The notes beneath the pieces were generated by a model. The model did no database searches. It worked only from the letters and a program-made list of their open reading frames with translations, and was not told where the DNA came from. Position numbers and translations under genes: made by a program. Below are positions 40,201-46,372 of a stretch of 64,000 nucleotides of DNA, piece after piece. How positions within the stretch are numbered: position 1 is the stretch's first letter; every line of letters begins with the position of its first letter. Where the stretch lies: assembly GCA_002215675.1 (NCBI GenBank), contig NGFH01000004.1, positions 1 to 64,000 on the forward strand, given 5' to 3'. The DNA comes from Bacteroidetes bacterium 2013_40CM_41_45. Lineage in GTDB: Bacteria > Bacteroidota > Bacteroidia > AKYH767-A > 2013-40CM-41-45.

Positions 40201-43200
40201 ATGCAGTAGGGTCATCAAACAGCTTTAAGCAGTTTGGAAGCAGTCATCTCTCTGCAAATAACCAGGCTGCTGTTCTTTACAATGGCGGCAATGCAAGCGT
40301 AAGGTCGCAAGTTCTCTATACCGCTGCCGAACTAAATGCTGCAGGCCTTGTGCCGGGTAATATATCGGCCATTGGATGGGAGGTTGCTACCAAATTAAGT
40401 ACAGGAACGTATTCAAACTTTACTATTAAGATGGCCAACGTGCCCGATGTAGCATTAACGCTTAATTATCTTAACCCCACATTTACCACGGTATTTAATG
40501 GAAGTGTGGTAACGTCTCTTGGATGGAACGTCCATAACTTTACAACTCCTTTTGCATGGAATGGCACTTCGAGCATTCTTGTAGATGTATGTAACGGCAC
40601 GGGACCTCCGTTTGGTTTTGACCAGGTTTACACTTCGGCAACTTCCGCCACTTTAACCATTAACATTACAACGCTTGGTTGCACTTCAGTTTCGGGCGCT
40701 GCGGTTGCCTTCAGGCCCAATACCCGGCTTTATGGCGGTGGAGTAAATTATTCATGGGCCCCTGCGGTTGATTTATCGTCAACTACAATTTCTAATCCTG
40801 TTTATACTTCTACCAGTACCGGAGTTAAAACATATACAGTTACCGCTACAGACCCTGCCAATTTATGCACGTCAACTGCTGTTACAACGTGGGAAGTAAG
40901 CACAACACCAAGGCCGGCAATAGCGGTAGCAACGGGTGATGCTATATTCTGTTTTAGCGGAGTACCTCAGATGGCTATAACAAACACCACAGGAAGCTAT
41001 CAGTGGGAAAGTTCTACAGATGGAATTAACTTTAATCCAGTTGGAAGCGCAACCGGCAGCACTTTCACTGCAGCAACTATTTCCAGCACTTCGTATTACC
41101 GGGTTTCAGTTCAGTGCAGCGGGCCGGTTGTTTACTCTAATGTATTGCAATTTACAGTGAACAACCCTGCTGTTGCAAGCACCACTCCAAGCACTCCCAT
41201 ATGTGGCTTTGGAAATGTGTGCATGAGCGCTACGGCTAACAATCCTAGTTATGATATTAAGTGGTATGCTGCGCCTTCTGGCGGAACATCATTGTTCACA
41301 GGCAATACATTCTGTCCTACTATTAACGCAACAACTACTTTCTATGCGGAAGCATCTACTGTAGGCAGCCAGATTGTTTCGCAAACGCCATTGACCACCA
41401 CTTTTGTCGGAGGTAATGGATTTAACGGTAACATGTTCGACATAACAGCAATTAATTCAGTTAGAATAGACAGCTTTGCGATGAACATTAATGGCCCGGC
41501 CACCGGCATAGGTGAAATTTGGTATCGCGCAGGTTCCTGGGTAGGGTTTAATACAAGCAATGCCGGATGGACACTTGCTGGTACAGCGCCATATACTTCA
41601 CTGGTTACAGGTGCGCCCGGAACAATAATTCCTGTATTTATTAATGTTGTAGTTCCTGCCGGACAGACCTATGCATTTTATGTTCATGCTTCAACTTCCA
41701 ACACGTATACAAACGGAACATTAGCCGGTAATATATTTTCTTCCGATGCTAACATCCAGTTTAAGGAAGGTGCCGGAGGAGGATATTTTACAGTGACGAA
41801 TATACCAAGGGTATTTAATGGCAGAATATTCTATTCACTTGGCGGAGGCGCATGTACCTCTCCTCGTGTTCCGGTTCTTGCCGTGTCTAACCCGGCGCCC
41901 CCCATTACGGTTACACCTCCGCAGAACATGTGCTTTGGTTTTGGAACAACGATTTCTGCAAGCAGCCTTAACAGCGGTTACACTTATTTATGGAATCCGG
42001 GTAGCTTGAGCGGTGCATCACAATCTGTGAATCCCCCTGCTAATACTACCTATACTGTTGTAGCAAGTGATAACAGTGCAGGCCCCAATAACGGTTGCAA
42101 TATTTCAGCTTCAACCACAATAACTGTTAAACCGGTTCCGAATATTACTTCTATCGGAAACAATTCCCCGATTTGTGCGGGAGGTACTCTTAATTTAACC
42201 TCCTCTTCTAATTTGTCCTCATCAGGTGGTAATTTCTTTAACATCATACCTTCGGGAACCACAAATATTTTCCCGTTCAATACCGGCCCTAAAACAATAC
42301 AATGGTTCGTTGCACCGGGAGAATTCATAAATCCCACCGCGGCACCTGCCGGCTTAATAAGCACGTTAGGCTTTTATGCAGCTAATGCAAGTGCAGGCGC
42401 TACCTATACTAACTTAACAGTTAAGTTAGGGCAGCTAAGCAGTCCTTTCGCAGGTGGTTCGTTGTATACAGGCCCTATGACTACTGTCCTTGGTCCTGCT
42501 ACAACCACTATTACAGCTACAGCCAATGCCACGTTTAATTTAACCCTTACAACTCCATTCACCTATAACCCTTCACAGTGGCTTGTGGTTGAAGTTTCGC
42601 AGTGCGGTTTAAGCGGTGTAGGAATTTCTCTTATTCAGAGTACACTTGCGGGCGTAAGGAGAACTTATAATGATAACGGGGCAAGTTGCATGCCTATAAA
42701 CTTTATTGGAAATGACGGAGCTATGGCAGGTATCACTATCGGAATGATAGCTTCTGCAGGCTATAATTGGATCGGGCCAAACAGCTTTGTCAGCAGTGTT
42801 CAGAATCCTTCTATATCCAGTGTTACAGCTGCAGCTACGGGCAACTACACCGTTATTGTTACAGACGGTACCAATGGTTGTACTACAACTGCAACTACAA
42901 GTGTCCTCATTCATACTCCCTCTCAGATTGTATCGCTGCAAAGCGCTACTTTGAATGGTGGAGTTGCTACGGTATTCCCGGCACCTCCTACTTTCCTCGA
43001 TATTCCGGTGTTTACAACCGCACTGACATGCGATAAGGTAGTGAGTTATAATGTTGGAATTACAGGCATACCTGCACCTTCACTTAATTACACATTTACC
43101 GGTGCAACGGTTGGCAGTGGAAGCGGCACAGGTACCGGTTCGACCTTCGGAAGGTTGATACCTACCGGAAGAACTACAATTACAGTTGCTGCAAGCAATG

Positions 43201-44651
43201 TGTGCGGTAATCAGAGCAAGACGTTCCGTGTAACGGTAACGGATAATGTTCCTCCTGTCATCACACCCATTCAGGTTGCTCCAAGCAATACGAATGGAGG
43301 CGAATGCGCTTCAACGGTGCAGGTAACACAGCCGAGCATAGGTAACGGGTTGTTTGACAACTGCCCCAATTCAAGCTTGGTTTTTGTAAGCCGTTCCGAT
43401 GGCAGGTCACAGTTTGAGCCGTATTATGCAGGCACAACCACGGTAACCTGGCAGGCAACAGATGCTTCGGCAAATACAAGTTCTGCTACGCAGAATGTGG
43501 TGGTTAATAACATCAAACCGATCATCACCAACTTCGTTTCATCATCGGGCAACCTGATATTTGTGAACCAGACAACAACGTTCACAGTAACGTTTACTGA
43601 TGAAGACGGAGGCGGCACACACACGGTTAAATTCTATCGTGATAAGAATGATGCCTCACCCGCCAACACGAAAGTGATAGCTCCCAACTGCACCCAGTCA
43701 TGCGCAGGAGTAAGGAGTTACAATGTAACCTCAGACCCTGTGCTGTACACAATATCGGAAGTAGCAGAACCTAAAGTTGAAGTTTTGGACGGATGTAACC
43801 TTGCAGCCGACCAGGAACCGGGCGTAAGCACGCTTCAATATCTTGCCATAGCAGTAGCGGGCACTCAGTTCACTACAGAAGGCGGACACTATACTATGCC
43901 GGCAGGCGGATATCCTTCTTCTTATGAGGGCTTCGATGTAAGCATGGGAGATGTTGTAAAACCGGCAAGCAGCGGCCCCAGCTTCAAGGGACAATTGGAA
44001 ATGAATGTTCATATTCCTAATGCGCCCGACTGGAGAGTGCACACCGACAATGGAACCAACACCGATATTACCTGGGATTATCTGACCATAAGCGGATGTT
44101 CACTTGCAACGTTTAAAGGCGCAGTTCGCCTTAATGGAGTAACAGGATATAAAGTATTGGTGCAACAGTCAGACAAGACACGCAATCCTGCCACGAGCAA
44201 CTTTATCCGTGTTAAGGTAACGACCAATGCAGGCGCAGTAGTGTTTGACACACAGCCGGGACTTACCGAAGCATTGACATCGGGTAACGGAGGAGCGTCA
44301 GCCATCATCGCAGCGCTAAGCAGTGGTACTATCAAGGTACAGCCATCCAACAGCAGCAGCTGTACGCAGAGAATTGAAGGCAGCGTAGAGAATGGATTGT
44401 CGCAGAACATTCCGAATCCGTTTAACGGAGAAACAGAAATCCGTTTCAGCGTACCGGAAGACGGACTGTATATACTGAAGGTGTACAATTATCTTGGACA
44501 GGAAGTAACAACGTTGTTCAACGAGGAAGCTGCAACCGGAACAGTGTATTCTGTGACATTTGATGGTTCCAGTATGCAAGATGGTATCTACACGTACACA
44601 TTAACAGGTGCCGGCATGAATGAAACAAGAAGGATGAACGTCATCAAGTAA
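34281..44651 (+). CDS. Giant multidomain T9SS type A protein (cassette 3)
   Basis: 3456 residues with signal peptide (LLLVNIIALA-Q). Order by eye: a ~180-residue beta-rich domain (QWGVAPGGFNLP, FLYDPSMALLVEVSQCGYTG), an Ig-like unit, a right-handed beta-helix region (~312-840; NTIKNCTITLNRTNTNSRG, VSNNIVNNVSG), then a long chain of Ig-like units of two types. At least six units are interrupted by an inserted domain (about 37400-37870, 38608-39060, 39405-39840, 40212-40740, 41345-41848, 42200-42760). The last ~575 residues are the shared module with HYR-like domain and type A sorting signal (SQNIPNPFNGETEIRFSVPE, RRMNVIK). Predicted to be on the cell surface or released by T9SS. Beta-helix regions in such proteins often bind or cleave polysaccharide, but no active site was recognised. 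Confidence 0.92.
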   Translation: MKTNNYTIKNFVMTFRRVNVLVITTMLLLVNIIALAQVPQFYNNAGGAGSNTYPLGQTVGQVVQWGVAPGGFNLPSAAPAGNNITALWLYVPSACNANYSSFKIRLAQVSSLADPLWTAAAFYSSMTTVFGPSSINITASAGTWTSLTLNTPFLYDPSMALLVEVSQCGYTGTGINVFTFSAASPSRKFDATPNCVLGAESQDALLSPIGLTLVPSGPCTDPPTPGTATASASSVCASSAVSLNLTGASLGIGQTYQWKSDPSSGGSFSTNVGGLLTSPFLTINPTSALFYRCAVTCGTTTLNSTAVQVTVIPGFPGGTYTIDNTIPTGGTNFQSFTAAVNAMLTCGVSGSVVFNVTAGQTFNENVPLITVNSDNLRTIIFQRSGFGANPVIVPTGSTLTTDAGIAINGSDFITFNGIDITASGTAVETGYRIIQQSATNGAQNNTIKNCTITLNRTNTNSRGIFQTATLTPTSAAGANSNNVYQNLTIKNVYAGIQLTGIQVATFPDRNNVINTSGCGTNNIIGDPLTSFDIGGGITAIQTWGIRLTNQAGFTVSNNIVNNVSGNTTTDGILIETYIGIAGSLVSTLSNNVVKSVRINASVSTQVNGIRLSHTTLVVPAGTVLRVFNNAVSGITSAYAGAALTLATTTGIKGIVISGTGGSTINQTYEIYNNSVSLDGSGSLNLSNACFQITSTAGLGPINIVRNNIFSNFTGAQGITSKHAGVFTASLGSATAMGPAGSSVANNDVFINADAGISGFVGMGSTTGYNPVATWQTTYTQATANQSLAPLFLNNITDLHANNGALDALGFAYPAYLTIDLDCATRTGTPDMGAYLITPCTGVPSAGTVTATPSSICPGGSSLLTATGFSTGVTFQWESSAVTGGPYSPIGGANSPTFNTGPLLSNTYYRLTVTCVLSSLPSSSSEVAVSIIAAPSASITPAGPISGCQGTITPLSASTNAVSPIYQWKRDGVNIPGATNSTYTPVLTGVHTVSITDIASPASCPGLSAGVTVTVLPVPAITVSATNASICFGSSTTLSAVQGGAPVIFSDSYIANTAPTLAQCNAYAAFRASLQPLTYTQLKLSGSLDPIGKTAINPAVVQAIANAMKNNTALLNMIDGANAWGVGVCGAGCGAAQSNELTVVPGAASSNCACNTVGAITIRPEINNLNWGGVNGLTCAAPSQTLTVMFTGQGPLPNYSWSPATGLSCTNCPSPIASPTVTTTYTVTTTNPNGCTGTGTITINLIPSPPSPTASAANQVCGFGTVTLNATGTGNPGTSLRWYSAPSGGSILATGGTFTTPEIGTTTTFYVAEFDGTCEGIRTGVNAVSITPTPVVVTNSIPAICNGVNTPSTLTASSSNSNYVYQWTPTTGLTPGSGLGASVQAFPSSTVNYLLTATDNTVSPACVVKINTTVGIGQTPVMSSISATPSAVCTGEPSALNALAIFEGFPTTQNGFQGFFAPLSWTTQHSTGDLGTVNIFNSTTLQMTSSDGGSGATDIDVIHNITANGNVTFSWDYNTPDGPAFDQPQYYKNGVRTNVPGFNTAGTVSQSGTASIPVVVGDIFGFSMHSVDNIVGGATSNFTNVVFPLPAGTGVIAYSWTPAATLNTSTGATVLATPLVGGTQVYTVTASNEGCNVTATVTLNATLTPPAPVATGTSVCGQGMATVSATGTGGTLLWTDGTGGKIIGTGTSYSEYISATKQFMVRENPGGVNQNVGLMANAPGVVAYASASFNYQTFNVLSAHGIIINTVDVVPNFATPLGTPIEIVLENNLGVQIGPALSFVTTTQGSVQTLTLNMFVPQGNIYRLRASKNPNLQYHQSGFVNPYTIPGQVSITGWDGGATLYVFFYHWNVTTACLGASSTATALVTPAPPLTVTPPSGAYCNSGSVALTAGGPSYVNFSWSPSAGLSSTTGASVTASPSVTTSYIVMANDGLPGGCVDSQTVVINVNTGPNLAITQTAPYPTVCLGYSFPLNAVGSSNSFKQFGSSHLSANNQAAVLYNGGNASVRSQVLYTAAELNAAGLVPGNISAIGWEVATKLSTGTYSNFTIKMANVPDVALTLNYLNPTFTTVFNGSVVTSLGWNVHNFTTPFAWNGTSSILVDVCNGTGPPFGFDQVYTSATSATLTINITTLGCTSVSGAAVAFRPNTRLYGGGVNYSWAPAVDLSSTTISNPVYTSTSTGVKTYTVTATDPANLCTSTAVTTWEVSTTPRPAIAVATGDAIFCFSGVPQMAITNTTGSYQWESSTDGINFNPVGSATGSTFTAATISSTSYYRVSVQCSGPVVYSNVLQFTVNNPAVASTTPSTPICGFGNVCMSATANNPSYDIKWYAAPSGGTSLFTGNTFCPTINATTTFYAEASTVGSQIVSQTPLTTTFVGGNGFNGNMFDITAINSVRIDSFAMNINGPATGIGEIWYRAGSWVGFNTSNAGWTLAGTAPYTSLVTGAPGTIIPVFINVVVPAGQTYAFYVHASTSNTYTNGTLAGNIFSSDANIQFKEGAGGGYFTVTNIPRVFNGRIFYSLGGGACTSPRVPVLAVSNPAPPITVTPPQNMCFGFGTTISASSLNSGYTYLWNPGSLSGASQSVNPPANTTYTVVASDNSAGPNNGCNISASTTITVKPVPNITSIGNNSPICAGGTLNLTSSSNLSSSGGNFFNIIPSGTTNIFPFNTGPKTIQWFVAPGEFINPTAAPAGLISTLGFYAANASAGATYTNLTVKLGQLSSPFAGGSLYTGPMTTVLGPATTTITATANATFNLTLTTPFTYNPSQWLVVEVSQCGLSGVGISLIQSTLAGVRRTYNDNGASCMPINFIGNDGAMAGITIGMIASAGYNWIGPNSFVSSVQNPSISSVTAAATGNYTVIVTDGTNGCTTTATTSVLIHTPSQIVSLQSATLNGGVATVFPAPPTFLDIPVFTTALTCDKVVSYNVGITGIPAPSLNYTFTGATVGSGSGTGTGSTFGRLIPTGRTTITVAASNVCGNQSKTFRVTVTDNVPPVITPIQVAPSNTNGGECASTVQVTQPSIGNGLFDNCPNSSLVFVSRSDGRSQFEPYYAGTTTVTWQATDASANTSSATQNVVVNNIKPIITNFVSSSGNLIFVNQTTTFTVTFTDEDGGGTHTVKFYRDKNDASPANTKVIAPNCTQSCAGVRSYNVTSDPVLYTISEVAEPKVEVLDGCNLAADQEPGVSTLQYLAIAVAGTQFTTEGGHYTMPAGGYPSSYEGFDVSMGDVVKPASSGPSFKGQLEMNVHIPNAPDWRVHTDNGTNTDITWDYLTISGCSLATFKGAVRLNGVTGYKVLVQQSDKTRNPATSNFIRVKVTTNAGAVVFDTQPGLTEALTSGNGGASAIIAALSSGTIKVQPSNSSSCTQRIEGSVENGLSQNIPNPFNGETEIRFSVPEDGLYILKVYNYLGQEVTTLFNEEAATGTVYSVTFDGSSMQDGIYTYTLTGAGMNETRRMNVIK
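42925..44651 (+). repeat. Shared C-terminal module, copy 3
   Basis: Encodes about residues 2882-3456. It follows copies 1 and 2 closely until the last ~50 codons, where the DNA and protein diverge more (SSMQDGIYTYTLTGAGMNE), suggesting that homogenisation stops short of the 3' end here. Confidence 0.92.
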
Positions 44652-44668
44652 CCTTACGGACGTTTGCA

Positions 44669-44704
44669 AGAAAGGGTATCCGTCAACCGGCGGATGCCCT
44701 TTCT
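44669..44704 (+). terminator. Rho-independent terminator of cassette 3
   Basis: AGAAAGGGTATCCG pairs with CGGATGCCCTTTCT around an 8-base loop, followed by TATTAT. Same family as the terminators at 19765 and 33265 but with a shorter stem and a G-T pair. Confidence 0.85.
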
Positions 44705-44765
44705 TATTATAAAGAAATTGTAATAACCCTGTTCCGAAAAAAAAGAGTCGAGCTTTTAAAAAAAG

Positions 44766-44838
44766 TTGTCCCGCCAGGGCTCGAACCTGGACTTTCTTGA
44801 ATCAAAATCAAGCGTGTTGCCAGTTACACCACGGGACA
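44766..44838 (-). tRNA. tRNA-Gln (anticodon TTG)
   Basis: On the minus strand: acceptor TGTCCCG pairs with CGGGACA, anticodon arm CTTGA-TTTTGAT-TCAAG with anticodon TTG, T arm CCAGG-TTCGAGC-CCTGG. 73 nt, with CCA not encoded in the DNA. Confidence 0.95.
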
Positions 44839-44840
44839 AT

Positions 44841-44890
44841 GTTGGTTATTGGTCATTGGTCAGTAGTCATTGGTCATTAGTAATTAGTAA
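44841..44890. repeat. Short tandem intergenic repeat (GGTCATTAGT-type)
   Basis: Imperfect direct repeats of GGTCATTGGTCA, AGTCATTGGTCATTAGT and AATTAGTAAC between the tRNA and its likely promoter. It belongs to the family of short AT-rich direct repeats also seen at 45746, 50673, 53357 and 54649. Confidence 0.6.
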
Positions 44891-44927
44891 CGCATTGACT
44901 ATGAATAACACATAACTAATAGGGCTG

Positions 44928-44935
44928 CAAATTTA
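44928..44935 (-). promoter_or_regulatory. Bacteroidota -7 box (TAAATTTG), probably for tRNA-Gln
   Basis: Exact TAnnTTTG on the minus strand, about 90 bp upstream of the tRNA 5' end, with the tandem repeat between. The -33 element is weak. Confidence 0.4.
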
Positions 44936-44958
44936 ATCTTTGTCCCCGATACTTAATA

Positions 44959-45738
44959 CTAAATATTCTTTTTCGCCAAAACATAAATATCCCATCCCTC
45001 ATTGAGCGCTGAAGTTTCAAGAAAAAAATCGGCAGTTGAAATGGCGATGGTCTCAGTCACATTTTTCTTCAGGGTTTTTCTCATTAGTGTTGTAATTAAA
45101 TTATAGGGTTTCATCAGCAATGACGCCGGTATAATACGGTGAAGCTTCAGGACATCCCATTGCATAATTTTTCGCACCATTTTTTCATTTTGCCTGTAAT
45201 ATTCGTTCACTCTTTCATCGCCCTTTAATGCTTTCAGCTCACCGGAAGAAAAAATATTCTGCAGCTCTGTTTTCATTTCATCAAAAGTGTATTCATGAAT
45301 ATGAAAAGGATTACGGGCAAAAGATTTTAATGCATTAGGAGTAGTGATAATAAGAATTCCGTCACTGGTCAAAACCCTTTTGCATTCTTCAAGCAATTTT
45401 TTCCGGTCGCGGATATGTTCGATAAACTGGAACATGGTTACAACTTGAAACGAACCGGCTTCGAACGGAAGAGGTGGAACGGAAGCCCGCATGAACTTAA
45501 GGTTTGGTAGATGTTTGTAGTGCTGCTGGTTTTCTGAAATCGTTTTCGCATCATAATCTACTCCAATTATTTCTGATGCTTCCTTAGCCATCTGCGAAGT
45601 TCCGTAAGCAAGCCCGCAGCCCAGGTCGAGCACTTTTTTTCCCTTTACAAAGTCCAAAGCATATTCATACGCATACTGGCAGCGTTGATAGGTAACATTA
45701 TTAATTTCATCGCGCCTGGCGCGTTCGTGGCTGCTCAT
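44959..45738 (-). CDS. Class I SAM-dependent methyltransferase
   Basis: 259 residues. Methyltransferase motif I is VLDLGCGLAYGT (residues ~36-47), the acidic SAM-ribose contact lies in IIGVDYD, and the later motifs are FQVVTMFQFIEHI and LTSDGILIITTPN. This is the type 11/ubiE-like fold used by many O-, N- and C-methyltransferases, and the C-terminal part (LHRIIPASLLMKPYNL) does not narrow the substrate. It lies 44 bp downstream of the SPOR-protein gene on the same strand with a GTTATA repeat between; the two are probably co-transcribed. Substrate unknown. Confidence 0.88.
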   Translation of the reverse strand: MSSHERARRDEINNVTYQRCQYAYEYALDFVKGKKVLDLGCGLAYGTSQMAKEASEIIGVDYDAKTISENQQHYKHLPNLKFMRASVPPLPFEAGSFQVVTMFQFIEHIRDRKKLLEECKRVLTSDGILIITTPNALKSFARNPFHIHEYTFDEMKTELQNIFSSGELKALKGDERVNEYYRQNEKMVRKIMQWDVLKLHRIIPASLLMKPYNLITTLMRKTLKKNVTETIAISTADFFLETSALNEGWDIYVLAKKNI

Positions 45739-45745
45739 TGAAACC

Positions 45746-45778
45746 GTTATAAGTTATTAGTTATACGTTATACGAAAA
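45746..45778. repeat. GTTATA-type intergenic repeat
   Basis: Consecutive GTTATAAGTTATTAGTTATACGTTATACG followed by AAAA. The same wording recurs at 50673-50707, 53359-53380 and 54649-54674, and inverted at 53421-53451 and 54694-54722. Confidence 0.75.
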
Positions 45779-45782
45779 GGCG

Positions 45783-46184
45783 CTACTTCAACGGGGGTAA
45801 ACGGATTTCATCGGGAACAACAAATGCTCCGGGAAATTCTTTTTCAATGATCTCGAGCTTGCTTTGCGCTTCCATGCGAGAGCGAAAATCACCGGCTCTT
45901 ACTTTAAAATTCGGCTGATGGTATGAAACAACGGCATTGATATCGGGAAAATGACCGGCAAACTTTGCACGCAGCTCGCTGGCTTTACTTCGCTGGGGGC
46001 CAAAATAAATCTGTATCCGGTAACCGGGCATGGTTTGCTTGCCGGCATTATCTTCTTTTAGCTTGGCCACCGCAGCATTTAATTTCGGATTGCTTGTAAC
46101 CCAGCTTAGAGTATCAGCGCTTGTCTGCGCCATGAGCAATGCCGGCCACATCCACATCAACAAAAAAATTCGTTGCCTTATCAT
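45783..46184 (-). CDS. Secreted SPOR-domain protein
   Basis: 133 residues with a signal peptide (LLMWMWPALLMAQ). After a short linker, residues ~52-125 form a SPOR domain: MPGYRIQIYFGP, ASELRAKFAGHFPDI, NFKVRAGDFRSRMEAQSKL. SPOR domains bind denuded peptidoglycan glycan strands at division or remodelling sites; this small free-standing form is common in Bacteroidota. It is the first gene of a two-gene minus-strand unit with the methyltransferase. A TACTTTTG box lies 11 bases before its start codon, implying a very short leader. Confidence 0.88.
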   Translation of the reverse strand: MIRQRIFLLMWMWPALLMAQTSADTLSWVTSNPKLNAAVAKLKEDNAGKQTMPGYRIQIYFGPQRSKASELRAKFAGHFPDINAVVSYHQPNFKVRAGDFRSRMEAQSKLEIIEKEFPGAFVVPDEIRLPPLK

Positions 46185-46194
46185 ACAATTTCGG

Positions 46195-46202
46195 CAAAAG
46201 TA
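46195..46202 (-). promoter_or_regulatory. Bacteroidota -7 box (TACTTTTG)
   Basis: Exact TAnnTTTG on the minus strand, 11 bases upstream of the SPOR-protein ATG; no clear -33 element. Confidence 0.45.
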
Positions 46203-46307
46203 TGCGAAAGTTTTGGCTGTGCCGCCGTAAATATTTATTCAACTGATAAAACAGGAAAGGTAACAAATTCTTTGAACATTTTTTTTAATAATTTTTTTGT
46301 TTTTTAT

Positions 46308-46337
46308 TTTGAAGAAATCATTCAAATAATACATTTG
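46308..46337 (+). promoter_or_regulatory. Promoter of the act-cox operon
   Basis: TTTG (46308-46311), an 18-bp spacer and TACATTTG (46330-46337) match the Bacteroidota vegetative consensus TTTG-N~19-TAnnTTTG at both elements. The predicted transcript start near 46344 leaves a ~30-nt leader before actA. Confidence 0.7.
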
Positions 46338-46372
46338 CACCGCAACCGATAAAACGCCAAGCAGGTTTTTGT

